The notes: generated by a model from the sequence alone, not told the origin. 64,000 nt of DNA from Polaromonas sp. AER18D-145 (GCF_002379095.1 NZ_NBZV01000002.1:183185-247184); one strand, 5' to 3'; positions 32,290 through 41,810 are shown, counted from the first letter of the stretch. A program made the numbers and translations.

Positions 32290-32730
32290 ATGTTCAAGAA
32301 CATTCTTCTGGCGACCGACGGTTCCGAAGCCTCTGCCCACGCGGCCGAACTGGCTGTCAACCTGGCGCGCACCCACGGCGCCAAACTCACCGCCCTGTAT
32401 GTCGTGGACCCCTACCCCTACCTGAGCATCGGCGAGACCAACCCCCTGGGCGTTCAGGCCTACATGGCCGCGGCCCAGCAACACGCCGCGCAGGCCCATG
32501 CCAAGATCGCGGCGCTGTGCGGTGCGCCGGGCGCGGGGATCCAGCTCGAAGCGCGCATGGCCGAGAACGTATCGGCCGCCAGCGGCATTGTCCAGACGGT
32601 CAAGGACGAAGGCGCCGACCTCGTCGTCATGGGCTCCCACGGCCGCGCCGGCATCGTCCGGCTCATGCTGGGCAGCGTGGCCTCCAAGGTGGCAGCCGAG
32701 TCGCCGGTGCCGGTGCTGATCGCGCGCTAA
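32290..32730 (+). CDS. Universal stress protein, UspA family
   Basis: A 146-residue cytoplasmic Usp domain. ATP-binding type: starts MFKNILLATDGSEAS, and the C-terminal motif is GSHGRAGIVRLMLGSVASKV (G-xx-G-x9-G-S/T) followed by SPVPVLIAR. Proteins of this kind accumulate under anaerobiosis or starvation. An FNR box 62 bases upstream with a GATAAG hexamer (32253-32258) downstream of it suggests induction at low oxygen. Start ATG 32290. Confidence 0.93.
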   Translation: MFKNILLATDGSEASAHAAELAVNLARTHGAKLTALYVVDPYPYLSIGETNPLGVQAYMAAAQQHAAQAHAKIAALCGAPGAGIQLEARMAENVSAASGIVQTVKDEGADLVVMGSHGRAGIVRLMLGSVASKVAAESPVPVLIAR

Positions 32731-32745
32731 GCGGGGAGGCGGGAC

Positions 32746-34356
32746 CTACCAGCCGGCTGCGGCACCGTCACTGCGTGGGTCCGTGCCGCCTTCGTAGCTG
32801 CCGTCCGCATGAAGGATGATGGCGCCGGCGTGGCCCATGACCTCGTCATAGGGCTGGACCACATCGACCACATGGCCGAGTTCGCGTAGCCGCTCCACCG
32901 TGGCCTGCGGAAACCGTGACTCGAGCTTGAGCGAGTCGCTGTCCTGTCCCCAGGTGCGGCCCAGCAACCAGCGCGGGGCGGTGATCGCCGCCTGCGGGTT
33001 CATGCCGAACTGCGCGATGCGGCTGAACACCGCACTCTGCGACTGCGGCTGGCCGTCGCCGCCCATGTTGCCGTAGACCATCGTGCGACCGTCGTCCAGC
33101 CGGGCCAGCGCCGGGTTCAGCGTGTGGAAGGGCTTGCGACCGGGCGTCAAGGGATTGAGCGCCTGCGCATCCAGTGAAAAACTGCACCCCCGGTTCTGCC
33201 ACTGCACGCCCGACTCCGCCAGCACCACGCCGCTGCCGAACTCGTGGTAGATGCTCTGGATGAAACTCACCGCCACGCCGTCGCCGTCGATGACGCCCAT
33301 CCAGACCGTGTCGCCCGGGCCTTGGCCCTGACCCCAGTTCGCCACGTGGTCGGGTGAAATACGGGCGGCCATGGCGTCGAGGGCTGCACTGCCCAGCCAG
33401 TGGCCGGGTACCTCTTTCATCCAGCGCGGATCGGTGATGAAGTTGTCGCGGATGTTAAAGGCCTGCTTGGTCGCCTCCACGCAGGCATGCACATAGGACG
33501 CGCCCAGCGGATCCATGCGCTGCGCGTCGAATAGCCGGTCGAGCTGCCCGAGGATCAGCAGCGACACCAGACCCTGGGTCGGCGGCGGCATGTTGTACAG
33601 CGTTCCCAGCGAGTGGGCCATGGCCAGGGGCTCCTTCCAGACCGCCGTGTGCCCGGCCAGGTCGGCCAGCGCCACCGGGCTGCCGGCCGCGGCCAGGTCA
33701 CGCGCCATGCTGAGCGCCAGATCGCCCTGGTAAAAGTCGGCCAGGCCGGCACGCGCCAGTTGCTCCAGCGTGTCCGCGAGCCGCGGCTGGCGAAACAGCG
33801 CGCCTGCAGCCGGCGCCTGGCCGCCCGGCAGAAAGGTCTCGGCAAAGCCGCTCACGCCGGCAAGTTCGTGCACGCGACCGGCCGTGCACTGCGACTGGCT
33901 TTGCGTGACCGGCATGCCGTCACGCGCATACACCATGGCGTCAGCCAGCAGCCGACTCAGCGGCAGGCGGCCGCCCAGCGCTTCGCGTGACCAGCTGTAT
34001 GCCGCATCCCAGCCGGAGATCGTGCCGGCCACCGTGTTGGCGGCCACGCCGCCGCGAAACGGGATCTGCCTGAGACCGCGCTCGAGGTAGGACTCGCGCG
34101 TGGCCGCCCCGGCCGCCGCGCCGCAGGCTTCGAGCCCGCGCGGCGCTTCGCCGGGGCGGGCGATCAACCAGAAGCCGTCGCCACCGATGCTGTTCATGTG
34201 CGGGTAGACCACGGCGATGGTGGCGGCCGCGGCAATCATGGCCTCAATGGCGTTACCGCCCTCGCGCAGAACGGCCATCGCGCTTTGCGTGGCCAGCGCA
34301 TGCGGCGCGGTCACCATGCCGCGGGTGCCGCGCGCAGGGCTGGGGTTGTGGTTCAT
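32746..34356 (-). CDS. Gamma-glutamyltransferase family protein
   Basis: A 536-residue Ntn-hydrolase of the gamma-glutamyltransferase/glutathione hydrolase superfamily. The large-subunit part includes GGNAIEAMIAAAATIAVVYP and SIGGDGFWLI; the auto-processing nucleophile Thr is in GDTVWMGVIDGDG, followed by the small subunit with MVYGNMGGDGQPQSQ. No signal peptide, so cytoplasmic, like YwrD. It begins 24 bases after the last ABC transporter gene, so it probably cleaves imported gamma-glutamyl or related peptides. The exact substrate is unknown. Confidence 0.88.
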   Translation of the reverse strand: MNHNPSPARGTRGMVTAPHALATQSAMAVLREGGNAIEAMIAAAATIAVVYPHMNSIGGDGFWLIARPGEAPRGLEACGAAAGAATRESYLERGLRQIPFRGGVAANTVAGTISGWDAAYSWSREALGGRLPLSRLLADAMVYARDGMPVTQSQSQCTAGRVHELAGVSGFAETFLPGGQAPAAGALFRQPRLADTLEQLARAGLADFYQGDLALSMARDLAAAGSPVALADLAGHTAVWKEPLAMAHSLGTLYNMPPPTQGLVSLLILGQLDRLFDAQRMDPLGASYVHACVEATKQAFNIRDNFITDPRWMKEVPGHWLGSAALDAMAARISPDHVANWGQGQGPGDTVWMGVIDGDGVAVSFIQSIYHEFGSGVVLAESGVQWQNRGCSFSLDAQALNPLTPGRKPFHTLNPALARLDDGRTMVYGNMGGDGQPQSQSAVFSRIAQFGMNPQAAITAPRWLLGRTWGQDSDSLKLESRFPQATVERLRELGHVVDVVQPYDEVMGHAGAIILHADGSYEGGTDPRSDGAAAGW

Positions 34357-34380
34357 GTCAGGTACTCCTTGGAACGGCCA

Positions 34381-35367
34381 TCAGGCCAGGTACAGCGGAT
34401 ACAGGCAGGCCACGGAGCGCCTGCCGTCCAGCAGGGTCTGCGGCGGGTCGATCTGCGCGCAGTCGCCGCGCGCATACGCGCAGCGCGAGCGGAAGCGGCA
34501 ACCCGCCGGAAGATTGGCGGGACTCGGTATCTCGCCTTGCAGGCTCACCGACAGCGGCGCATCAAAGCGGGGAAAGGCCTGCATCAGGCCGCGGGTATAG
34601 GGATGGCGCGGCATTGCGAGGATCTCGCGCGTGGCGCCCATCTCGACAATGCGGCCCAGGTACATCACCGCGACTTTCTCGCACAGGTAACTCGCCACAC
34701 CGAGGTCGTGCGTGACAAACACCATGGCCAGGCCCTGGTCGCGCTGCAGGTCGCGCAGCAGGTTGAGCAGCTGCGCCTGCACCGACACATCGAGGCCGGC
34801 CACCGATTCGTCCGCCACGATCACCCGAGGCTCGCAGGCCAGCGCACGCGCCACCGCGACGCGGCGCACCTGCCCGCCCGAGAGTTCGGACGGGTAACTG
34901 TAGCGCAAGGCCCGGGGCAGGCCGACCTGCGCGAGCAGTTCGTCCACCCGGCCCGGGATCTCGCGCTCGTCGCGCAGCCGGTGCAGGCGCACCGGCTCGG
35001 CCAGCAGCCCGGCGACATTCATGCGCGGGTTCAGCGAGCCGCGTGCGTCCTGGTAAATGTAGGCCACCTCCCGCGAGAACTGCCGCTTGCGAGCCGCGTC
35101 AAAGGTCGACAGGTCGGCGGCACCCACCATCACCCGGCCGTTGCTGGCCGGCTCCAGGCCCAGCATCACGCGCACCAGCGTGGACTTGCCCGAGCCGCTT
35201 TCGCCCACCAGCGCCAGCGATTCGCCGGGCGCCAGCGTCAGGCGAATGCCGTCCAGCGCCTTGAGCTGGCGCCCGCCCTCCAGCGGAAAGGATTTCTCGA
35301 CGTCGAGCAGGGAAAACAGCGGCAGCTCGCCGCTGGCGGCTTCAGGGGGCATGGATAAATTCCTCAT
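34381..35367 (-). CDS. Peptide ABC transporter ATP-binding protein (DppF/OppF type)
   Basis: A 328-residue ATPase. Walker A GESGSGKST, Q loop in YIYQDARGSLNPR, signature LSGGQ (YPSELSGGQVRRVAVAR), Walker B VIVADE with a Ser in place of the usual Pro (DESVAGLDV), and the H loop VFVTHD. The oligopeptide-type C-terminal region has the cysteines CRFRSRCAYARGDC and HPYTRGL. Start ATG 35367 overlaps the stop of the upstream ATPase by four bases. Fourth transporter component of the operon 39819-34381. Confidence 0.92.
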   Translation of the reverse strand: MRNLSMPPEAASGELPLFSLLDVEKSFPLEGGRQLKALDGIRLTLAPGESLALVGESGSGKSTLVRVMLGLEPASNGRVMVGAADLSTFDAARKRQFSREVAYIYQDARGSLNPRMNVAGLLAEPVRLHRLRDEREIPGRVDELLAQVGLPRALRYSYPSELSGGQVRRVAVARALACEPRVIVADESVAGLDVSVQAQLLNLLRDLQRDQGLAMVFVTHDLGVASYLCEKVAVMYLGRIVEMGATREILAMPRHPYTRGLMQAFPRFDAPLSVSLQGEIPSPANLPAGCRFRSRCAYARGDCAQIDPPQTLLDGRRSVACLYPLYLA

Positions 35368-36305
35368 AGATGCCAGCAGGCCAGGGTCACCTCGCCATGC
35401 GTGACTTGTGGCGGCCGCTGAGCACTGCATTGGGCCGTGGCGTAGGCACAGCGCGGCGCAAAACGGCAGCCGCCCGGCATGGCCGACAAGGGCGGAACCA
35501 CGCCGGCGATGGGCTCCAGCCGCTCGGCGCCAAACTCTATCGCGCTGGCGCGCAGGCCACGCGTGTAAGGGTGGGCCGGGTGGTTCAATACCTTGAATGC
35601 CGGACCTTCCTCGACGATCTGACCCGCATACATCACGGCCACGCGATCGGCAACCTGGGTCGCCAGCGCCAGGTCGTGCAACACAAAAATGGCCGAGGCG
35701 CCAAGCGCGCGCACGCGCTCGAGCAGCAGGCTCATGATCTGGGCCTGTATCGTCACGTCGAGCGCGCTGGTCGGCTCGTCGGCAATCAGGAGCTCAGGCT
35801 CGCAGGCCATCGCGATCGCGATCATCACGCGCTGCTGCATGCCGCCCGACAGCTCGTGCGGAAAGGCCGACAGGCGCGCCTGCGGGTCGGCAATGCCGAC
35901 GCTGTCCAGCAGTTCGACAGCGCGCGTGCGGCAGGCGCTGCGTGATAGCCCGCGGTGGCGGCGCAGCGGCTCCGACAGGTGATCGAGTACGGTGAAGCAG
36001 GGGTTCAGCGCAGCCGAGGCATCCTGGAAGATCATGCCCATGCGGGTACCGCGCAATCCGCGCAATTTGCTTTCGGGCGCGCTGGCAATATCGGTGTCAC
36101 CGACCATCAGCCGGCCTTCGAGCGCGACCTCGGGCGGGCGCAACAGGCCCATCGCCGCAAAAGCCAGTGTGGACTTGCCGGCGCCGGACTCGCCGATCAG
36201 CGCAAGTGTCTGCCCGGCCGGCAGGCGCAGCGACACATCGTCGAGCACCGCCACCCCCTTGCGCCGAAGCGTGAAATGTTCGACGGACATCAGGTCTGTG
36301 CTCAT
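35364..36305 (-). CDS. Peptide ABC transporter ATP-binding protein (DppD/OppD type)
   Basis: A 313-residue ATPase with Walker A GESGAGKST, Q loop MIFQDASAALNP, signature HELSGGMQQRVMIAIA, Walker B LLIADEPTSALDV and switch His in FVLHD. The C-terminal part has HPYTRGL and the cysteine cluster GCRFAPRCAYATAQC. Overlaps both neighbours by four bases (36302-36305 with the permease, 35364-35367 with the next ATPase). Energises import together with the other ATPase. Confidence 0.94.
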   Translation of the reverse strand: MSTDLMSVEHFTLRRKGVAVLDDVSLRLPAGQTLALIGESGAGKSTLAFAAMGLLRPPEVALEGRLMVGDTDIASAPESKLRGLRGTRMGMIFQDASAALNPCFTVLDHLSEPLRRHRGLSRSACRTRAVELLDSVGIADPQARLSAFPHELSGGMQQRVMIAIAMACEPELLIADEPTSALDVTIQAQIMSLLLERVRALGASAIFVLHDLALATQVADRVAVMYAGQIVEEGPAFKVLNHPAHPYTRGLRASAIEFGAERLEPIAGVVPPLSAMPGGCRFAPRCAYATAQCSAQRPPQVTHGEVTLACWHL

Positions 36306-37204
36306 GCGCCCTCCCCCCGCGTGCGCGGATCCAGCGCATCGCGCAGCCCCTCAGCCAGAAGGTTCAGGCCGACAAGCAGGACGGCCAGCGCGATGCCCGG
36401 CATGCCGGACATCCACGGCGCCATGCTGATGAAGCCTCGGCCCTCGCTGATCATCAGCCCCCAGTCCGGCGTCGGCGGCACCACGCCGAGACCCAGGAAG
36501 GACAGGCCCGAACCCAGCAGGATGGCAATCGAAACCCGCATGCCGGCCTGGATCAGGATAGGCGAGGCGATGTTGGGCAGCACATGGCGCAGGATCACCT
36601 CGCGCTCGGGCACGCCCATGAGCCGTGCCGCCTCGACAAAGGGCCGCGACTTGACCTGCAGCACATCGGCCCGCACGGTGCGCGCGAACGGACCGACGAA
36701 GGACAGCGCCAGCGCATAGATCACGTTGGTCATGCCGAGACCGAGCACGGCCATGAAAGCCATGGCCATGATCAGCTCGGGAAAAGCCAGCAGCCCGTCG
36801 ACCAGGCGCATCGCGGCCCATTCGATGCGCCCGCCGCGCAGCCCCGCGAACAGGCCCAGCGGCACGCCGACCAGCAGCCCCAGCGCCACCGAGGCAAAGC
36901 CTATCCAGAGCGCCGAGCGGGCGCCGTAAAACAGGCGCGACAGAATGTCCTGGCCATAGGAGTCGGTGCCCATCCAGTGCGCCACGGATGGCCCTTGCAT
37001 GGCATCGACGAAGTTCTGTTCCGTCGGCGGATAAGGCGCCAGCCATGGCGCGAACACGGCCACCACCAGGAAGAACAGCACGATGCCGCCGCCGGCCAGC
37101 GCCTTGCGCTGGCGCCGCAGCAGCTTCCAGGCGCGCTGCAGCCGGCCCGGTGGCCGTTCGTCCGCAATGGCTTTCAGGCCGGTGGAAAAAAACTCATCGG
37201 CCAT
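36302..37204 (-). CDS. Peptide ABC transporter permease (DppC/OppC type)
   Basis: A 300-residue inner-membrane permease with the N-terminal OppC region, about six membrane helices and the EAA loop EAARLMGVPEREVILRHVLP, which docks to the ATPases. FPELIMAMAFMAVLG and GLSFLGLGVVPPTPDWG are typical of this family. Starts at ATG 37204 (MADEFFSTGLKAIADE), within the end of the DppB gene (11-base overlap). Confidence 0.94.
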   Translation of the reverse strand: MADEFFSTGLKAIADERPPGRLQRAWKLLRRQRKALAGGGIVLFFLVVAVFAPWLAPYPPTEQNFVDAMQGPSVAHWMGTDSYGQDILSRLFYGARSALWIGFASVALGLLVGVPLGLFAGLRGGRIEWAAMRLVDGLLAFPELIMAMAFMAVLGLGMTNVIYALALSFVGPFARTVRADVLQVKSRPFVEAARLMGVPEREVILRHVLPNIASPILIQAGMRVSIAILLGSGLSFLGLGVVPPTPDWGLMISEGRGFISMAPWMSGMPGIALAVLLVGLNLLAEGLRDALDPRTRGEGA

Positions 37205-38192
37205 GTTTGCGCAGCCTTGGATCAAGAATGGAATAGGTCTGATCAACGGTGAAGTTGACCGCGATAAACAGCAGCGCGGTCATCATGATGCCGGCCTGCA
37301 CCACGAGGTACTCGCGCGTCTGCACGGCGTTGGTAATCATCATGCCGAGACCGGGCAGCGTGAACACCACCTCGGTCATGACCGCGCCGCGCAGCATGCC
37401 GCCCAGCTGCAGGCCGATCACAGTGACCAGCGGCATCAGCACATTGCGCATGCCATGCACCAGGATCACGCGCCACTCGGGCTCGCCGCGCGCGCGGGCC
37501 GCCGCCATGTAGGGTTGCTCCAGCACCTCGAGCAGGCTCGAGCGCGTGACCGTGGCGATCAGCCCCACGTACCAGGCGCCCAGCGTCAGCGCGGGCAGGG
37601 CCAGGTGCCACAGACCGGTGCCGAAATCGCTCCACGGGGAAACATAGCCCATGCTCGGGAACCAGCCCAGCGAGACACTGAACACCCAGATCAGCACCAC
37701 GCCGAGGTAAAAGCTCGGGAAGGCGTTGCCGCCAATCGCGACCGCGCTCGCCGCGAGGTCGACCCAGCTGTTGCGCCTGACCGCGGCCAGCACCCCGAGC
37801 GGGATGCCGACCAAGAGCGCGATCAGCAGCGAACACGCGGCCAGCGTCAGCGTGACCGGCAGCGCCTGCAGCACCGCCTGCTCGAAGATGTCCTGCTTGC
37901 TGACATACGAGCTGCCCCAGTCGCCCTGCACGAAACGGCCCAGCCACTGTGCATACTGCGCCGGCAGCGGCCGGTCCAGCCCGAGCTCGTGGTAGAGCTT
38001 GTCGTAAGACTCGCGCGAAAAATCCGAGCCGAGCATGATGGCCACCGGATCGCCCGGGGACAGCTTCAGGAACATGAAGCTCACCACCGAGACCACCAGC
38101 AGCACCAGCGCGGTCTGGGCCATGGCACCGAGCGCGCGCCGGATCACGGCCCGGCCGGGCCAGGTTTTTTTCTGGGCGTGCTGCACGGACAA
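37194..38192 (-). CDS. Peptide ABC transporter permease (DppB/OppB type)
   Basis: A 332-residue permease with six predicted membrane helices. VSVVSFMFLKLSPGDP, the large periplasmic loop, EQPYMAAARARGEPEWRVIL (EAA loop) and LPGLGMMITNAV are diagnostic. It begins with TTG 38192, one base after the stop of the binding-protein gene; GTG 38186 is an alternative. Confidence 0.92.
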   Translation of the reverse strand: MSVQHAQKKTWPGRAVIRRALGAMAQTALVLLVVSVVSFMFLKLSPGDPVAIMLGSDFSRESYDKLYHELGLDRPLPAQYAQWLGRFVQGDWGSSYVSKQDIFEQAVLQALPVTLTLAACSLLIALLVGIPLGVLAAVRRNSWVDLAASAVAIGGNAFPSFYLGVVLIWVFSVSLGWFPSMGYVSPWSDFGTGLWHLALPALTLGAWYVGLIATVTRSSLLEVLEQPYMAAARARGEPEWRVILVHGMRNVLMPLVTVIGLQLGGMLRGAVMTEVVFTLPGLGMMITNAVQTREYLVVQAGIMMTALLFIAVNFTVDQTYSILDPRLRKHGR

Positions 38193-38193
38193 C

Positions 38194-39819
38194 TCAGGCC
38201 AGCGACACGGTGTGCAGGTTCAGCAGGTCCGCCGGAACGTACTCGAAACCCTGGACTTTCTTGCTCATGATCTTGAAGACCTTCATGTGCGCGAGCACGG
38301 CCAGAGGCGCATCGGCCATCAGCGCATCCTCGGCTTCGATGTAGAGCTTGCGGCGGACCGCGAGGTCGATGGTGTCGGCAGCGCCTGCGGCGGCCTTGTC
38401 GAACACCGGGTTGCTGTAGCCCACGAAGTTCCAGGGCTTGCCGGTGGACCACTCAGGCGTGATGGTTTCATCCGGATCCAGGTCAGCCACCCAGGCTTCG
38501 TCGTACATGTCGAAGTCGCCCGCGTTGCGCCGCTGCACCCAGATGGCACGGTCCACCAGTTCGATTTTGGGCTTGATGCCGATCTGCGCAAGCATGGGTG
38601 CGAGCAGCTGGGCATTGCGCGTGCCCATGCCGCCGGATCCGGTGAAGCCTTCAGTGACGATGTAGGTCGGCTGGATTTCCCCCTGGATTTTGGACTTGGC
38701 ACGAAACGCCTTGGCCTTGGCCAGATCGAAATACTGGCCGCGCCCGCTTTTGGCGATGTTGGCATCGTAGAAGTTGCTCATGGGCGGCGAGATGCAGCTG
38801 TAGGCCGGAATGGCCTCGCCAAAGTAGCTCTGCTGCACGATCACCTTGCGATCAATGGCGAAGGCCACGGCCTGGCGCAAGGCCATGTCGTTGAACGGCG
38901 CGCGCTTGTTGTTCATGCCGACGAAGGCGTAGTTGCCCTCGACCTGCCCGTACACCGTCAGGTTGGGGTTCTTGCGCAGTTGCGGAATGAACTGGAACGG
39001 GCACACCGACAGCCCGTCGACCTGGCCCGACATCATGGCGGCCACGCCCGCGCTCGGCTCCTTGATCAGGCGGATCACCACCTTGTCCAGGTAAGGCAGG
39101 CCGGCTTCAAAATACTCGGGGTTGCGCACCAGCTCGATCGAATCGTTCTCCTTCCAGCTCGCGAGTTTGAACGGGCCGGTGCCCACCGGCGCGCGGCCAA
39201 AACCGGCGCCGGCCTGCTCGACCGCTCGCCGGCTGACGATGGTGCCGGCGCGCCCGGTGCTGCCGGTCAGCGCCACCGGCAGGAACGCATTGGGCTTGTT
39301 GAACCGCAGGCGCAAGGTCAGCGGGTCGATGATGTCAATGCCGGCCAGCGTGGCCAGCTTCCAGGCATGCGGCGACTTGACCGCCGCATCCTTGACGCGC
39401 TCCAGGCTCCACTTGACCGCCTCGGCATTGCAGGGGTCGCCATTGTGAAACTTGACGCCGGGGCGCAGCTTGAAGACATGCGTCTTGTCGTCGGTCATGT
39501 CCCACTTCTCGGCCAGGTCGGGCGCAAAGCTGACAACCTTGCCGTCGAAGCTGACCTTGAGCAGGCCGTTGAAAACATTGTTGATCACCTTGATCGAACC
39601 GGCCGACGCGGTGAAATGCGGATCGAGGGTGTCGATCGCGTCGAGCCAGGCCAGCGTGAGCGTACCGCCCATCTTGGGCGCGGCATGCGCCGTCCCCATG
39701 CCCACGGCTGCTGCGGCTACCAGCCCAAGGCCGGCGCCGGCCCCCTTGAGAATGTGGCGGCGGCTCATCTGGGTTGCCAGGGTTGCCGCGAGCGCGGCCT
39801 TGTGGTCGATATCAGTCAT
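38194..39819 (-). CDS. Peptide ABC transporter substrate-binding protein (family 5)
   Basis: A 541-residue periplasmic solute-binding protein. The N-terminus has a twin-arginine signal (MSRRHILKGAGAGLGLVAAA, cleaved near AHA). The mature part has the family 5 features GGTLTLAWLDAIDTLDPHF, FKLRPGVKFHNGDPCNAEAV and FAIDRKVIVQQSYFGEA. ATG 39819 is chosen; a longer frame to 39936 precedes the signal peptide. First gene of the transporter operon. Ligand probably a di- or oligopeptide or a gamma-glutamyl compound, judging from the co-transcribed GGT. Confidence 0.93.
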   Translation of the reverse strand: MTDIDHKAALAATLATQMSRRHILKGAGAGLGLVAAAAVGMGTAHAAPKMGGTLTLAWLDAIDTLDPHFTASAGSIKVINNVFNGLLKVSFDGKVVSFAPDLAEKWDMTDDKTHVFKLRPGVKFHNGDPCNAEAVKWSLERVKDAAVKSPHAWKLATLAGIDIIDPLTLRLRFNKPNAFLPVALTGSTGRAGTIVSRRAVEQAGAGFGRAPVGTGPFKLASWKENDSIELVRNPEYFEAGLPYLDKVVIRLIKEPSAGVAAMMSGQVDGLSVCPFQFIPQLRKNPNLTVYGQVEGNYAFVGMNNKRAPFNDMALRQAVAFAIDRKVIVQQSYFGEAIPAYSCISPPMSNFYDANIAKSGRGQYFDLAKAKAFRAKSKIQGEIQPTYIVTEGFTGSGGMGTRNAQLLAPMLAQIGIKPKIELVDRAIWVQRRNAGDFDMYDEAWVADLDPDETITPEWSTGKPWNFVGYSNPVFDKAAAGAADTIDLAVRRKLYIEAEDALMADAPLAVLAHMKVFKIMSKKVQGFEYVPADLLNLHTVSLA

Positions 39820-39951
39820 GTTCAAACTCCTGTGTTGAAAAAAAAATGAACGAAAGGGGCCCATCACCTCGCGCCGCGTGTTTGGCAGGCGCACATGGGT
39901 GATAACTGGGGGATCAGGCATGGATGGCCGGGACAAGGCCAGGCGTTAAGG

Positions 39952-40623
39952 TTATGGGTCGTGAGCGGAAGGTAAAACCTTCACGAGGTCCGTGACTGTG
40001 TCCAGCACATGCTCACGCATGGCCAACTCGCAGCGTTGCGGGTCACCGCTGCGCAATGCGTCAATCAGGTGCTGGTGGTCGGCGCGCGCACTAGGCGGAC
40101 GGTCCGCCTGAAGCACCCAGATGCGCATGTGCGGCTCGACCAGGGAATGCAGGCTGGCAATCTGGCGCAACAGGCGCGGACGTCCACTCGCGGCACACAG
40201 GGTCTCGTGGAACAGACGATGGGCCGATGTCCAGTCGGGCTGAATCGTGGACTGGTCATCAATCCGATCAATGATGTCCTCCAGTTGCCGGATCGTGCGC
40301 TCGGTCATGTTGGGCAGCGCCAGCCGCACAGCCAGCCCCTCCAGCACCGCGCGCATCTCGAACACCTCCTGCATGTCGCTGACATTGAGCTGGTTGACCG
40401 TCACGCCGCGGTTCGGCCGGATCGTGACCAGGCCCTCTGTCGACAGACGTCGAAGCGCTTCACGCACCGGCATGCGGCTGGTGCCTATGTCGAGTGCGAT
40501 GGCCTCGGGCATCAGGCGCTCGCCGGCACGGTAACGTCCCGTCCGGATAGCGGCGTGAATGTGCCGGTAGGCCTCATCCTCGGCAGTTCCTGGACCAGTG
40601 TGACTATCAAGATGGGACTGCAA
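39952..40623 (-). CDS. GntR-family transcriptional regulator, FCD subfamily
   Basis: A 223-residue regulator. Winged helix at about 15-82 (RYRAGERLMPEAIALDIGTS, RMPVREALRRLSTEGLVTI), followed by the FCD ligand-binding domain with its His/Asp residues (HRLFHETLCAASGRP, DHQHLIDALRSGD, CELAMREHVLD). Start TTG 40623. It is on the same strand and 132 bases upstream of the transporter operon, so it most likely controls peptide uptake and hydrolysis. A direct repeat GGATACGC-GGATACG (40680-40694) upstream may be an operator. Confidence 0.87.
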   Translation of the reverse strand: MQSHLDSHTGPGTAEDEAYRHIHAAIRTGRYRAGERLMPEAIALDIGTSRMPVREALRRLSTEGLVTIRPNRGVTVNQLNVSDMQEVFEMRAVLEGLAVRLALPNMTERTIRQLEDIIDRIDDQSTIQPDWTSAHRLFHETLCAASGRPRLLRQIASLHSLVEPHMRIWVLQADRPPSARADHQHLIDALRSGDPQRCELAMREHVLDTVTDLVKVLPSAHDP

Positions 40624-40958
40624 AAGAGCTCCAGTGGCATGTTGATTCCGTCAGGGTCATCGTTCACCCCTGGATCAGTGGATACGCGGATACGTTGATT
40701 CAAACAACGCAATTACCGGGCCAGCTCAAACCAAGGCGCAGCAGCACAGCGTCGGGGCAGGATGCACACCCGTGGGGCAGTTGTGGACGGGAACGCACCA
40801 ATCCCGGCCCACACGCCCAGGTTGGCGCGAAGTGCCGCAGCCTGGCGATCCGAAAGTCCTCGTTGTGATTCGCGACGCCGTTGAGTGACGCGTACCGCTG
40901 CGCCGGGTTGCTCACCGGCAGCCCCGATGCAGAACGCGCCTGCTCGCGAAAGACCGCT
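40624..40958. other. Gene-poor stretch upstream of the GntR gene
   Basis: About 335 bases. It contains the direct repeat GGATACGC-GGATACG at 40680-40694. A minus-strand frame at 40700-40915 (71 codons) has no family resemblance and looks like a decayed or spurious frame. No other structure is seen. Confidence 0.5.
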
Positions 40959-41744
40959 TTAGCGGAAGCTGATTCTCAGAGGCGAAAGCGGCGCATCAAA
41001 CGCCGCCGTCCAGGTCTCGCCCGGCGCCACCGGCCAGGCGTCGGTCCAGGTGCCGGTGGTCACCACGTCGCCCGGTTGCAGCTCGGGCGCACCGGGGCAG
41101 CTGCGCAGCTCCGCCAGGAAATGCTGCAATGCGTGCAGCGGGCCGTCGAGCACATTCGCGCCCACGCCCTGGTCCACCTGCCGCCCGCCGCAGGACAGCG
41201 TGATGTGCGCCCCTGCCAGACGCTCCTCCAGGGCCTGCGCGTCGCGGGCCAGCCCGGCCACCGGCACACGCGCGCCGACCAGCAGGCGTGCATGCAGCGC
41301 CCCGTCGGCCACGGTGTCGGCCGCCACGAACTTCCACCCGGGCTGGTGCGACTGCACGATCTCGAAACCGGGCGCGACCCACGCAATACAGGCGAACAAC
41401 TCGTCGAGCGAGGCATTCGCCGGCGGCGTGGCGGCGATACCGAAGACCGCTTCCGGCTCCAGCCGCGGCTGGCAGGTTCCCGCCAGGGACACCTCGCCCT
41501 GCCCTTCGCAGTACGACAAGGTGGTGTCCCAGACCGTGCCCCAGATCGGCCCAAACACCTGGTAGCGCGGCCAGATGGTGCGGTTGGTAAAACCCACCTT
41601 GTAGCCGCGCGGGTGTTCACCGCGGTCCATGCGCAACTGCCGCACCGCCAGCGCGCGCTGGTAAGCCTCGGGCACGTCCAGGCCCGAGGCAGCGGGCCAG
41701 AAACCGGCATGGTCGTGATGGTGGAGAAGTTGCTCGGGCGTCAT
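40959..41744 (-). CDS. 2-keto-4-pentenoate hydratase / fumarylacetoacetate hydrolase-family protein
   Basis: A 261-residue enzyme of the FAH superfamily, MhpD-like branch. YKVGFTNRTIWPRY, RLEPEAVFGIA, CIAWVAPGFEIVQSHQPGWK, ADTVADGALHARLLVGAR and GDVVTTGTWTDAWPV contain the metal-binding acidic residues and the lysine of hydratases. Likely hydrates a 2-oxo-pent-4-enoate from aromatic meta-cleavage or a related acid. ATG 41744 is chosen over 41801. No other meta-cleavage gene is nearby, so the natural substrate is open. Confidence 0.82.
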   Translation of the reverse strand: MTPEQLLHHHDHAGFWPAASGLDVPEAYQRALAVRQLRMDRGEHPRGYKVGFTNRTIWPRYQVFGPIWGTVWDTTLSYCEGQGEVSLAGTCQPRLEPEAVFGIAATPPANASLDELFACIAWVAPGFEIVQSHQPGWKFVAADTVADGALHARLLVGARVPVAGLARDAQALEERLAGAHITLSCGGRQVDQGVGANVLDGPLHALQHFLAELRSCPGAPELQPGDVVTTGTWTDAWPVAPGETWTAAFDAPLSPLRISFR

Positions 41745-41810
41745 GGGGCAAAGCTTAACGCCGATGACCGGATTCCGCACTTCAGGAGGATGACACGCCA
41801 AAACAGCCGC

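Noticed and set aside
38035..39849. A 604-codon plus-strand frame opposite the binding-protein gene
   Set aside because: Shadow of the family 5 substrate-binding protein, no domain.
40700..40915. A 71-codon minus-strand frame as a gene
   Set aside because: No family similarity and no ribosome binding site; kept only as part of the gene-poor gap.
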